Shown one piece after another: positions 33,165 through 41,166 of a stretch of 64,000 nt of DNA. The position numbers and the translations under genes were made by a program. Each line of letters opens with the position of its first letter. The stretch's first letter is position 1. Location of the stretch: assembly GCA_013151915.1 (NCBI GenBank), contig JAADHJ010000009.1:1-64000 (forward strand). Direction: 5' to 3'. Under the pieces are notes generated by a model, which worked only from the letters and a program-made list of their open reading frames with translations, was not told the origin of the DNA and did not search any database. This DNA comes from Deltaproteobacteria bacterium. Its GTDB lineage: Bacteria; BMS3Abin14.

Positions 33165-33267
33165 GTTAACATAGGTTAACTACTATGTTAAAGGTTAACA
33201 AGTGCTAATCAAGACTCATTTGCTTAACATATGTTAACCATCTAGTGCAAGGTTAACACGTGTTAAC
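33165..33267. repeat. Four 16-bp palindromes at exact 29-bp spacing (operator or iteron array)
   Basis: Boxes start at 33165, 33194, 33223 and 33252: GTTAACATAGGTTAAC, GTTAACAAGTGCTAAT, CTTAACATATGTTAAC and GTTAACACGTGTTAAC. The last is a perfect palindrome and the third nearly so. Start-to-start distance is 29 bp each time, and a degenerate fifth box fits at 33136. The spacers are unrelated, so the phasing is under selection rather than a simple tandem repeat. Most likely bound by the HTH antitoxin. The remaining 33268-33501 holds no gene I can see. Confidence 0.8.
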
Positions 33268-33501
33268 TGTTTTGTAAATACGTTGGCTGGGTTTCAATTC
33301 CCGGTTGTAACGTCGCGCGTCTTACTATTTAATAGTCCCATAGTGTTGAGTGAAAAGATGGAATCCTCCATTGCGAAGGCGACCTACGTAAAATCAAGTG
33401 ATAACTGACAAATGTCCTGGAAACAGGCTGATCTGAGAAATGGCACGGTTACGGGCCATGCCCTGTCGTTCGAACCCTGGATGAGTTTCCGGAATTGGTA
33501 A

Positions 33502-34389
33502 ATGAACCACGTTGAGCAATTACTCAAACACGTGCGGGTCCTGAGCCAGGACATCGGCAGCCGCAGTGTCTACGAGCCCGACAAGCTGGAGGCTGCCGCC
33601 CTTTACATCGAGGGCGAGCTCGATTTCGCCGGGCTTCACGTTCTCAGGCAGAAGTACGAAGTTCACGGGACGAAAACGGCCAATCTGGTCGCCCGGTCGC
33701 CGAATTGGACTGGAGAGGGTCCGGTCCTGGTTCTTGGAGCCCACTACGACACGGTGAGAGGCACGCCGGGTGCCGACGACAACGCCAGCGCGGTGGCGGT
33801 CCTCATCGAGACGGCCAGAAAGGTAGTAGAAGAAGCACCGGGAAGGAGTGGCAATCTGCTTTTCGTCGCCTTTTCCACGGAGGAGCCACCCTGTTTTAAC
33901 ACCAGGCTGATGGGCAGCCGGATCTTTGCCGAGCGTATTAAAGGGTCCGAAATTGAGCTTCGTGGCGCTTTGGTTCTGGAGATGGTGGGTTATTTCAGCA
34001 ATCAACCCGGCAGCCAGGACATTCCCGAGGGCCTGGAGTTCCTGGGTTTCCCGGACGTTGGCAACTTCATCGCCCTTGCGGGTGACCGGCAGTCGGCTGA
34101 TCTGGCCGAGTGGACCCACTCGAGTTTCGAGGAATCAGATGCCGGCATTCCTGCCCTCAAGTTAGTCGAGCCGGAGGAGCAGACAGTACTGAGCGGCCTC
34201 ATCCGCCTTTCCGACAACGTCTCCTTCTGGGATGTTGGTATCCCGGCTCTCATGGTCACCGACACGGCCTTCCTGCGTAACCACAACTACCACAAAGAGA
34301 CCGATACGGCCGAGACGCTGGATTACGAAGCCATGGGAAAGCTGGTTAAGGCGCTTGCTTATACGTTAGTCCGGAAATATCCTGTTTAA
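33502..34389 (+). CDS. M28-family zinc aminopeptidase
   Basis: A co-catalytic two-zinc peptidase domain. Ligands visible: LGAHYDTVRGTPGADDNAS (His81, the neighbouring Asp83, bridging Asp92), FSTEEPP (Glu127 base and Glu128), LEMVGYF, and a late HNYHKETDTAETLDYEAMG with the final His. No signal peptide, so cytosolic. At 295 residues it is a bare catalytic domain without PA or TfR modules. No clear operon partners: it is flanked by the Doc module and the GHKL gene. Confidence 0.88.
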   Translation: MNHVEQLLKHVRVLSQDIGSRSVYEPDKLEAAALYIEGELDFAGLHVLRQKYEVHGTKTANLVARSPNWTGEGPVLVLGAHYDTVRGTPGADDNASAVAVLIETARKVVEEAPGRSGNLLFVAFSTEEPPCFNTRLMGSRIFAERIKGSEIELRGALVLEMVGYFSNQPGSQDIPEGLEFLGFPDVGNFIALAGDRQSADLAEWTHSSFEESDAGIPALKLVEPEEQTVLSGLIRLSDNVSFWDVGIPALMVTDTAFLRNHNYHKETDTAETLDYEAMGKLVKALAYTLVRKYPV

Positions 34390-34615
34390 GGAGATCGCTT
34401 GTTGGTGATTTTCCGGTATTGAGGACCAGTGCCAGACCCCTGCAGGGAAGGCAATGCTAAACCAGACCACCGGAAAGTAAATTCAACAGATTCCAGGATA
34501 AATGTTCATGTCGAGGCCATGTTCTTGGTCGTCTGTCAGGTTATCCGTTCCGGGATAATATCAGGTGACCGCCGGCATTGAAACCGATGTTATGTACGCG
34601 GTTTGATGGAACCCG

Positions 34616-36139
34616 CTATCCAGGAAGACCCGAGTTGCTCCTGCCGTCCGGGTTTTCACTGTCCTTCAGGAAGGCGTCCTTGAGAAGGCGGCTCTGGAGA
34701 TCGTAGGCGCGCCTGGGGTCTGCGGGCTGCCCAATGATGGCGATCTCCTGGGTCAGCAGCCGGGCGATGTGCATGACGTGGGTGTCCCTTTTTCGCATCT
34801 CCCGGTGGTACAGCGGATGGTCCTGGTTGATGTAGACCACGTTGTTCTCCGTGAAGCACTCGGGGCCATCAGCGCCGAAGTGGTCCAGGCAGCAGGTGAT
34901 CCCCATCTGTCCGAGCTTAATCCTCTGGATAACGGCCCTGGGGGTCAGACGCCGGACCGTGGGCTTCTTTTCCCCGGGCTCTTTTTCCTTCCCCTCGATC
35001 TCTTGCCCGCCGCCCGTTACCTCCTCGACGGAAGGCTCCCCTGTCTCCATTACCTCTTTTTCTGTGACGGCCGCCTCTCCGGTTCCATCACGCTCTTCCC
35101 CGAAAGGAATCGGCCCGAAAGGGGAGATCTCCGGATTCCGCGCCAGGGCCTCCTGGATCCTGATGAGGGCTTCCTTCAGGGCCCTCCTGTAACGGCTCTT
35201 CTCCCTCCGGCTGCTCAGGGTCCTGAGTGCCCGCCGGACCTCCTCCATGACCCCGAGGGCCGTCTCCCTGAAGACGGCATACTCCGGCGAGTCGACGATG
35301 AAGCCGCCCCTGTCGCTGGTGATGGTAAGGAAATCGGCGTTGATCTCCCCCCTGACGCGCGCAGCGTCGCCTCCCCAGGTCTCCATGCCGAACATCTCCC
35401 GCCTCACGAGGACCCCCTTGACCCTCACCTGAATCCCCATTTCCCGGGCGGAACTCCGCGATTCCGGCAGAATGTAGATCTCTCCATGGATGAGGCCGAA
35501 GTCCGTCCCCTCCATAAAGGGAATCCGGTGGCCCGAAAACTCCCGGGGACGGACTTCCTTCCCATTCAGGACCACCTTAAAATGAGGGGCGCGGATGGGG
35601 ACGCTTTCGGTGACCAGCCTTTCCAGGTCTTCCGCGGTGAAAGTCTTTTTCAGCTTGGAGATAGTGACAGTGGTTCCGTCCCCCCGGGAGGGGTCGGACT
35701 CGTGAACGCTGATGGGCAGGGTCCACTTGCCGGGTTTCGCTTCCCAGGACTTTTTGTCGAAGATCACCGATGCGGCGAAATCGCCCTTCTGGGTGGAGAC
35801 CTCGAACCGTTCACCGGTGGTGAGAGCCGCGAACTTGCCGATGCCGAACTGGCCGATGAGTTCCCTGTCGAAACGTGGAGAGTGCTTCCTGATCCGTTTT
35901 TCAGGCGAGCCGATGTTGAAATATTGAATGAGCCCGTCGAGGTCCATCCCGTTGCCGTTGTCCCAGACGACGATCTGGTCCTTGTCCACCGATACCCGAA
36001 CCTCCGTGGCATCCGCGTCGTAGGAGTTGTTGATGAACTCCCTGATGAGTTCGATGCTTCTGGAATAGAGCTGCTCCCCAATGGCGATAAGGTGGCTCTT
36101 GTCCACCGTCACAGGGATGGTCTTGCGCCTTGCGCTCAT
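34616..36139 (-). CDS. GHKL-family (HSP90/MutL-like) ATPase, stand-alone
   Basis: The N-terminal Bergerat fold has all ATP-binding motifs: IREFINNSYDADATEV (N-box with Glu/Asn/Asp), VVWDNGNGMD (G1), LIGQFGIGKFAAL (G2) and GDGTTVTI. It is followed by a transducer-like domain (KVVLNGKEVRPREFSG ... VKGVLVRREMFG), a Glu-rich linker and a C-terminal region with two Cys (GITCCLDHFG) and NNVVYINQDHPLYHREM. 507 residues from the ATG with GGGGGA upstream; the longer frame adds 30 unconvincing residues. It resembles neither HtpG nor MutL in full. Such orphan GHKL ATPases occur in defence or stress loci; function unproven. Confidence 0.75.
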   Translation of the reverse strand: MSARRKTIPVTVDKSHLIAIGEQLYSRSIELIREFINNSYDADATEVRVSVDKDQIVVWDNGNGMDLDGLIQYFNIGSPEKRIRKHSPRFDRELIGQFGIGKFAALTTGERFEVSTQKGDFAASVIFDKKSWEAKPGKWTLPISVHESDPSRGDGTTVTISKLKKTFTAEDLERLVTESVPIRAPHFKVVLNGKEVRPREFSGHRIPFMEGTDFGLIHGEIYILPESRSSAREMGIQVRVKGVLVRREMFGMETWGGDAARVRGEINADFLTITSDRGGFIVDSPEYAVFRETALGVMEEVRRALRTLSSRREKSRYRRALKEALIRIQEALARNPEISPFGPIPFGEERDGTGEAAVTEKEVMETGEPSVEEVTGGGQEIEGKEKEPGEKKPTVRRLTPRAVIQRIKLGQMGITCCLDHFGADGPECFTENNVVYINQDHPLYHREMRKRDTHVMHIARLLTQEIAIIGQPADPRRAYDLQSRLLKDAFLKDSENPDGRSNSGLPG

Positions 36140-36259
36140 GGAATCCCCCGTCAGTGTCACCGGCGAGTGGCGGTATGACGTCAGCCGGTGGTGAAGGTAG
36201 ATCCGTAAAATATCAGAAGCGCATGGCAACTGGCAAGAAGCAGGCGATTACCATTTTTG

Positions 36260-36484
36260 TCAGTCTCCATTTAAAAGTTCATTGGGTAACGTCTCCACAA
36301 ACGCCCGAATCTCATCCCGCACGCACCGGTAGTGTACGAGCGCCTCTTCTTCGGTCTTCACGTCCTGTGCTAGCTTGGGCGGGTCGTCGAAGCCGACGTG
36401 GACGACCTTCGCCTTGCCGGGAAAGTACGGACAGGTCTCGTGCGCTTGGCCGCAGACTGTAACCACGTAGTCGAAGTTCTTCAT
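36260..36484 (-). pseudogene. arsC: Arsenate reductase (thioredoxin-type), C-terminal fragment
   Basis: 74 residues matching only the second half of thioredoxin-dependent ArsC (LMW-phosphatase fold): DYVVTVCGQAHETCPYFPG with the second and third redox cysteines, then VHVGFDDPPKLAQ. The P-loop half (CxxNxxRSQ with the first Cys) is missing. Its ATG overlaps the end of an arsR fragment. A remnant of an ars operon. Confidence 0.8.
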
Positions 36485-36640
36485 CTCTCGCAGGTTGCCT
36501 TCTCAAGGCGCTTCGTGTCGGTTTTCACCGTCTTGTGATCCGCCGGGCAGTCTCGAAAGCATTCCTGGAGACACTGATCCAGGCGGTGTCTCGGTTCAAT
36601 GAGGTTGTAATACATCCAGGTTCCTTCGCGCCTGGCCTCT
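36481..36640 (-). pseudogene. ArsR-family repressor, C-terminal fragment
   Basis: The minus-strand frame without a start encodes EARREGTWMYYNLIEPRHRL and DQCLQECFRDCPADHK, ending CER-stop. The EARREGTW.YY wing is a hallmark of arsenic ArsR. The N-terminal DNA-binding half is gone, cut near 36640, right beside the promoter of the next plus-strand gene. It lies directly before the arsC fragment, the usual order. Confidence 0.7.
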
Positions 36641-36645
36641 TTTGT

Positions 36646-36673
36646 TTGACATTTCAAGAAGGCCTTATATACT
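36646..36673 (+). promoter_or_regulatory. Sigma-70-type promoter of the acetamidase gene
   Basis: TTGACA (36646-36651), 16-nt spacer, TATACT (36668-36673): full -35 and 5 of 6 at -10. It adjoins the break point of the arsR fragment, so it may have come with the acetamidase gene. Confidence 0.65.
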
Positions 36674-36736
36674 TGGCCGTGATAAGGCCCCTAAGGAGGG
36701 GGCAATTGCTGTTTATTTTAAGTAGGGAGGCGTGTC

Positions 36737-38038
36737 ATGAGCAAAACCGTTCCTTCGACCACAGGCCCGGCTCAGGCTTCCGGAAAGAAAAACCCCTCTT
36801 CACCGGCGCATTATCATTTGGCGGCGAACAAGGATACAGTGCATTGGGGTTATTGGAGCAGGGATCTTCCCCCGGCAGTGACCGTGCAGTCAGGTGACTT
36901 CATCACCGTGGAAACCATATCCCATCACGCGGGAGATGACTACGACCGAATGATCAAAGGGGATGCCGGCATCGAAAGTATTTTTCACTGGACCAAGCAT
37001 GAGAAAAACGTCGAGCGTCGTGGTTCGGGTTCTATGGATGCCCAGATCGGTCATGGTGAAGGACTGGGTGTCCACATCCTTACAGGTCCGATCGCGGTAT
37101 CCGGGGCCAGGCCGGGCGACATACTTGAAGTCCGTCTGCTGAAGCTGCGGCCGCGACCCGGCACAAACCCGAAGTACCCCGGGAAGACATACGGGTGCAA
37201 CGCGGCAGCCTGGTGGGGATATCTGTATAATAACCAGATAGAGTCGCCCAGGCCACGAGAGGTGATTACGATTTATGAAGTGGATACCAGCATGAATATC
37301 CCCACCGCCAGAGCCGTCTACAGCTATCGATGGACTCCATCAACCGATCCATTCGGGGTTGTGCATAAGACCATGGATTATCCGGGCGTAGTGAGGGATC
37401 CCAGCACGATTCAGGAAATCAAGCCTGTCCACGAGAATGTGCACGTGCCGTTGAAGATGCATCCCGGTACTTTGGGCGTAGCGCCGAATGAAGACGGTCT
37501 GGTCAATTCTATTCCGCCAAGTTACGTAGGTGGGAATATGGATCAGTGCAGACTTGTCGAGGGGACAAAGGTGTATCTTCCCGTGGCGGTGAAGGACGCA
37601 TTGTTGTCAATGGGCGACTCCCACGCTACGCAAGGGGACTCCGAATTGGCGGGCACTGCCATAGAAATGTCCATAACGGCTCTCATTCAAGTGATTCTGC
37701 ATCCCCAGGCTTCCATGCGGGGGACTACTCTCCAGCATCTGGATTATCCATTGATCGAAACCCCGGATGAATACATAGTCCAGGGTTTCACTTATCCCGA
37801 TTACCTTGCTGCTCTCGGAAAGGATGCTCAATCCGAGATATTCCAGAAATCCTCGCTGGACCTCGCGTTCAAAGACGCCGTGAACAAGATGCGTCAGTTC
37901 ATGATGAAGACGAAAGGGCTCACTGAAGATGAGTCGATAACGTTGATGTCCCTCGCTGCAGACTTTGGGGTTACCCAGGTGGTCAATGGAAATTGGGGCA
38001 TGCATGGTATTTTGAAGAAGGGAATCTTTGTCGATTAA
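36737..38038 (+). CDS. fmdA: Acetamidase/formamidase
   Basis: Hydrolyses formamide, acetamide or other short amides to the acid and ammonia. Family signatures: HYHLAANKDTVHWGYWS at the N-terminus, SGDFITVETISHH, TGPIAVSGARPGDILEVRLL, GDSHATQGDSELAGTAIEM and HLDYPLIETPDEYIV. At 433 residues the length is normal for FmdA. GGGAGG precedes the ATG. No regulatory FmdB-like partner is adjacent, though an FmdB zinc-ribbon gene is at 55159. Single-gene transcript by layout. Confidence 0.92.
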   Translation: MSKTVPSTTGPAQASGKKNPSSPAHYHLAANKDTVHWGYWSRDLPPAVTVQSGDFITVETISHHAGDDYDRMIKGDAGIESIFHWTKHEKNVERRGSGSMDAQIGHGEGLGVHILTGPIAVSGARPGDILEVRLLKLRPRPGTNPKYPGKTYGCNAAAWWGYLYNNQIESPRPREVITIYEVDTSMNIPTARAVYSYRWTPSTDPFGVVHKTMDYPGVVRDPSTIQEIKPVHENVHVPLKMHPGTLGVAPNEDGLVNSIPPSYVGGNMDQCRLVEGTKVYLPVAVKDALLSMGDSHATQGDSELAGTAIEMSITALIQVILHPQASMRGTTLQHLDYPLIETPDEYIVQGFTYPDYLAALGKDAQSEIFQKSSLDLAFKDAVNKMRQFMMKTKGLTEDESITLMSLAADFGVTQVVNGNWGMHGILKKGIFVD

Positions 38039-38094
38039 CAATCCTCTTGGCCGTCCTTATATAAGCATCGGTCGGGATAGACCGTAAGCTGTTC

Positions 38095-38344
38095 TTATCC
38101 GTCCCGGCCGCATAACCTGTCCTTTTCGTTGTCCCAAAGAGCGACAAGATGGTCGTCGCCCCTCAGGTGATTCCGGTAGATATACCTGACACAGGCCAGA
38201 TAATACTCGTCCGTGCCAAAGTGCTCCGGCACCGGTTTTGGTCAGGGCGACCTTTGCCTTAAACTCCGCTTTTCGTTCAGGAAACGGTAAGCTCTTAAAG
38301 AGTGCGACCAGCGATTCGCTCGAGGATGATGCGGGCACATTCAT
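38095..38344 (-). pseudogene. Frameshifted gene remnant
   Basis: Two adjoining minus-strand frames read as one protein: SLPFPERKAEFKAKVALTKT in one frame, then VPEHFGTDEYYLACVRYI and LRGDDHLVALWDNEKDRL in another, ending GRDG-stop at 38095. The switch is near 38225. It looks like real coding sequence with a frameshift and no clear start, but I do not recognise the family. Confidence 0.45.
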
Positions 38345-38372
38345 TCATATAGGACCGACACAAAATGCCGGC

Positions 38373-38401
38373 TTGACTCTTAGTCTGTCCTGTATTATTA
38401 T
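38373..38401 (+). promoter_or_regulatory. Strong sigma-70-type promoter of the inositol operon
   Basis: TTGACT (38373-38378), 17-nt spacer, TATTAT (38396-38401). It stands 75 nt before the HTH gene and directly abuts the 10-bp repeat array. Confidence 0.7.
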
Positions 38402-38405
38402 CATT

Positions 38406-38435
38406 TATTGGTATCTATTGTCATCTATTGGCATC
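38406..38435. repeat. Three tandem 10-bp repeats at the start of the inositol operon (candidate operator)
   Basis: TATTGGTATC, TATTGTCATC and TATTGGCATC lie head to tail with no spacer, that is one helical turn each, at about +1 to +30 of the expected transcript. Such phasing fits cooperative binding of a small HTH protein on one face of DNA; the operon's own first gene encodes one. Confidence 0.7.
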
Positions 38436-38475
38436 CCACAGCAGAGCGTTGCTTAATCGCAATTGGGAGGTGATC

Positions 38476-38673
38476 GTGGAGACTGACAAATGGCTCACTC
38501 TTGATGAGTTGACCGAGTACTTGAAACTTAGCCGGACCAAGCTCTATCGGATGGCCCAGGAAGGTAAGATTCCCGCCTCCAAAATTGGGGCTCAATGGCG
38601 TTTCAACCGAAAGGAGATCGACGACTGGGTGACAAGCCAAAGGCCGGGCGGCGCCGCCTCTCAAGGAAAGTAA
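38476..38673 (+). CDS. Small excisionase-family HTH protein, likely operon regulator
   Basis: 65 residues, almost entirely a winged-helix domain of the excisionase/MerR-like DNA-binding class: WLTLDELTEYLKLSRTKLYR, then GKIPASKIGAQWRFNRKEID and DWVTSQ. GTG start with GGGAGG 7 nt upstream; an ATG-led longer frame from 38428 would be translated out of the operator region and is not credible. It is the first gene behind the promoter and 10-bp repeats, 59 nt before the inositol-phosphate synthase. Probable autoregulator, by inference. Confidence 0.75.
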   Translation: METDKWLTLDELTEYLKLSRTKLYRMAQEGKIPASKIGAQWRFNRKEIDDWVTSQRPGGAASQGK

Positions 38674-38732
38674 AGGGATTTTCTCTAAAAAAACGCATTT
38701 ATCGAGGGAATATAGGGGAGACAAATAAAACT

Positions 38733-39833
38733 ATGGGAAATATAAAAATCGCTGTTGTTGGAGTTGGAAACTGCGCCAGTTCCCTGATACAGGGCATCCA
38801 CTACTATCGGGGAAAGTCCCCGCAAAATGCCGTTGGCCTGATGCATTGGGAAATTGGCGGATACAAACCCGGTGATATCGAGGTCGTTGCGGCCTTCGAT
38901 GTCGACAAGCGCAAAGTCGGCATTGATGTGCACGAGGCCATTTTTTCCGCGCCCAACTGTACGACGGTTTTCTGCCCCGACATCCCCAAATCCGGAGTTG
39001 CCGTTCAAATGGGGAAAGTCCTGGATGGGTTTGCGGAACATATGAATAATTACAATGAAAAGCGCACTTTTGTGCTGGCAGACGAGCTGGAGCCGGCCGA
39101 AGAGGAAATCGTCAGGATACTGAAAAACTCCGGCGCTGAAATTCTCTTGAACTACCTCCCGGTCGGTTCCGAGGAGGCGACCGGGTTTTATGCGGGCTGT
39201 GCGTTGAAGGCCGGCCTGGCCCTCGTCAACAATATTCCGGTTTTTATCGCCAGCGATTCTAAAGGACCCTGGGCGAGGCGTTTTGAAAAGGCGGGCCTTC
39301 CCATTATCGGTGACGACGTCAAGTCCCAGCTGGGTGCGACCATTACCCACCGTGTGCTGGCTGATCTGTTCGCAAAGCGTGGTGTCAAACTGGAGCGTAC
39401 CTACCAGCTCAATACCGGCGGCAACACCGACTTTCTCAACATGCTCGACCGCAACCGCCTGGCTTCCAAGAAAGTGTCCAAGACCGAGGCGGTGCAGGCA
39501 GTAGCCGCCCGACGTATGGAGGATGACAACATCCATGTCGGTCCCAGTGATTACGTGCCCTGGCAGAACGACAACAAGGTCTGTTTCATCCGCATGGAGG
39601 GCAAGCTGTTTGGTGATGTGCCCATGAATATCGAGCTGCGTTTGTCTGTGGAGGATTCACCCAACTCGGCCGGGGTGGCGATCGATTCCATCCGGTGCGC
39701 CAAACTGGCCTTGAGCCGTGGGCAGGGAGGCATACTGAAAGCGCCATCGGCCTATTTCTGCAAACATCCACTGCAGCAGTTCACCGACGATGAAGCGTTC
39801 CGGATGATAGAGCATTTTATCAATAACGACTGA
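38733..39833 (+). CDS. ino1: myo-Inositol-1-phosphate synthase
   Basis: Converts glucose-6-phosphate to L-myo-inositol-1-phosphate with bound NAD. The Rossmann loop is VGVGNCASSLIQG (8-20). Typical pieces are VAAFDVDKRKVG, LNYLPVGSEEAT, GDDVKSQLGATITHRVLADL (active-site lysines follow in the C-terminal half), YQLNTGGNTDFLNM and RLSVEDSPNSAGVAID. 366 residues, the short bacterial/archaeal form. The ATG has GGGGAG about 12 nt upstream; a frame opening at 38595 is read-through. Supplies the substrate of the next gene (2-nt gap). Confidence 0.93.
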   Translation: MGNIKIAVVGVGNCASSLIQGIHYYRGKSPQNAVGLMHWEIGGYKPGDIEVVAAFDVDKRKVGIDVHEAIFSAPNCTTVFCPDIPKSGVAVQMGKVLDGFAEHMNNYNEKRTFVLADELEPAEEEIVRILKNSGAEILLNYLPVGSEEATGFYAGCALKAGLALVNNIPVFIASDSKGPWARRFEKAGLPIIGDDVKSQLGATITHRVLADLFAKRGVKLERTYQLNTGGNTDFLNMLDRNRLASKKVSKTEAVQAVAARRMEDDNIHVGPSDYVPWQNDNKVCFIRMEGKLFGDVPMNIELRLSVEDSPNSAGVAIDSIRCAKLALSRGQGGILKAPSAYFCKHPLQQFTDDEAFRMIEHFINND

Positions 39834-39834
39834 T

Positions 39835-41166
39835 GTGATGGGGATAAAGTGTCTAATTATCGCGGCGGGCAATGGCAGCCGACTGAGGCAGAAAGGTGAC
39901 AGCAAGCCCCTTATCCCCATTCTGGGTATCCCCCTTATCGAACGTGTGATCCGCTCCGCCATGGAAGCCGGTGCGGACGAATTTTACGTTGTCATCGGCT
40001 GGCAGGGCGACCTGGTCCGTGATTTTCTGGAACGGTTGGCGAAACGTCTTGCAATCCGGATCACGCCCCTGGTGAATGAAGATTGGGAGAAAGAAAACGG
40101 ACTTTCAGTGCTCAAAGCACGGGACGTTCTGCAGGAGCCGTTTCTGCTGCTCATGGCGGATCATCTCTTTGATCCTGAGCTTGTCCGCGCCTTGACGACC
40201 CATTCCCTGCCCGGTGGAGAAATAGCGCTCGTAGTGGATAGCGATCTTCACAATCCCCTCATCGACATGGATGATGTGACTCGCGTTAGAGTAGAAAATG
40301 GGAAGATCTGTGATATCGGCAAAGGGATGACCGATTTCAACGGCTTCGATACCGGTATTTTTCTCTGCTCTTCCACCATCTTTGAGGCACTGGAGCAAAA
40401 TAGAAAAAAAGACGGCGATACGACACTGTCCGGGGCGATACGTATTCTGGCTAAAGACAGCCGCGCCAAAGCGATCTCTTCAAATGGTTTCTGGATTGAT
40501 GTGGACGACCCTGCGGCTTTCAAAAGGGCGGAGAGGGTCCTGCTGGACCGTCTTCGGGACAAGCCGACCGACGGGCCGGTATCACGCTACTTGAACCGCC
40601 CCCTTTCCGTGATGTTTTCCCGTCATTTGGTGAAATTTGATATTACGCCCAATCAGATTTCCCTGTTCTCGTTTCTGTGTTCCCTGGTGGCCGCAGGGTT
40701 GTTCGTGATGGGTGGATATATCTCCTTGCTCATCGGTGGTGTTCTGGCACAGTTCGCATCCATCATCGATGGTTGCGACGGCGAAGTGGCCAGACTTAAG
40801 TACCAAAGCAGCGACCTCGGCGGCTGGTTCGATGCAGTGCTGGACCGCTATGCCGACGCCTTCCTGCTGTTCGGCTTGACTTGGCACCTGCTGGCAAGGG
40901 AAGCGAACGGCTGGGTTCTCTTCACCGGTTTCATGGCCATTATCGGCTCGTTCATGCTGAGCTACACAGCCGATAAATACGACAACCTGATGCGCGAGCG
41001 CATCAAAACCGGGGGTGGAATCGGGTTGCGGATGGGGCGGGATGTACGTGTGTTTCTCATCTTTCTCGGGGCAGCGACGAATATGGTACTCCCGGTGCTT
41101 GTGGTTATTGCCGTTGTGATGAATGTTGAGACCATGCGCCGTGTCAGGGTTGCGTGTGTTGACTGA
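39835..41166 (+). CDS. Bifunctional IPCT/DIPPS (CTP:inositol-1-phosphate cytidylyltransferase / di-inositol phosphate phosphate synthase)
   Basis: Residues 1-235 are a sugar-nucleotidyltransferase (IIAAGNGSRLRQKGDSKPL; MADHLFDPELV; GFWIDVDDPAAFKRAE) that makes CDP-inositol. Residues 255-440 are a CDP-alcohol phosphotransferase with helices and the full DG..AR..G..D..D motif (DGEVARLKYQSSDLGGWFDA, then VLDRYAD, 315-341). This two-domain order is the one known for enzymes of di-myo-inositol phosphate synthesis in hyperthermophiles such as Archaeoglobus. It joins CDP-inositol to a second inositol-1-phosphate, giving phospho-DIP. GTG or the next ATG is the start. A phospholipid role is the alternative. 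Confidence 0.88.
   Translation: MMGIKCLIIAAGNGSRLRQKGDSKPLIPILGIPLIERVIRSAMEAGADEFYVVIGWQGDLVRDFLERLAKRLAIRITPLVNEDWEKENGLSVLKARDVLQEPFLLLMADHLFDPELVRALTTHSLPGGEIALVVDSDLHNPLIDMDDVTRVRVENGKICDIGKGMTDFNGFDTGIFLCSSTIFEALEQNRKKDGDTTLSGAIRILAKDSRAKAISSNGFWIDVDDPAAFKRAERVLLDRLRDKPTDGPVSRYLNRPLSVMFSRHLVKFDITPNQISLFSFLCSLVAAGLFVMGGYISLLIGGVLAQFASIIDGCDGEVARLKYQSSDLGGWFDAVLDRYADAFLLFGLTWHLLAREANGWVLFTGFMAIIGSFMLSYTADKYDNLMRERIKTGGGIGLRMGRDVRVFLIFLGAATNMVLPVLVVIAVVMNVETMRRVRVACVD

Noticed and set aside
34769-36178. 469-codon plus-strand frame opposite the GHKL ATPase
   Set aside because: It is antisense to a gene with clear Bergerat motifs, lacks any domain and is Pro/Gly/Asp-rich as expected for the complement of GC-rich coding sequence.
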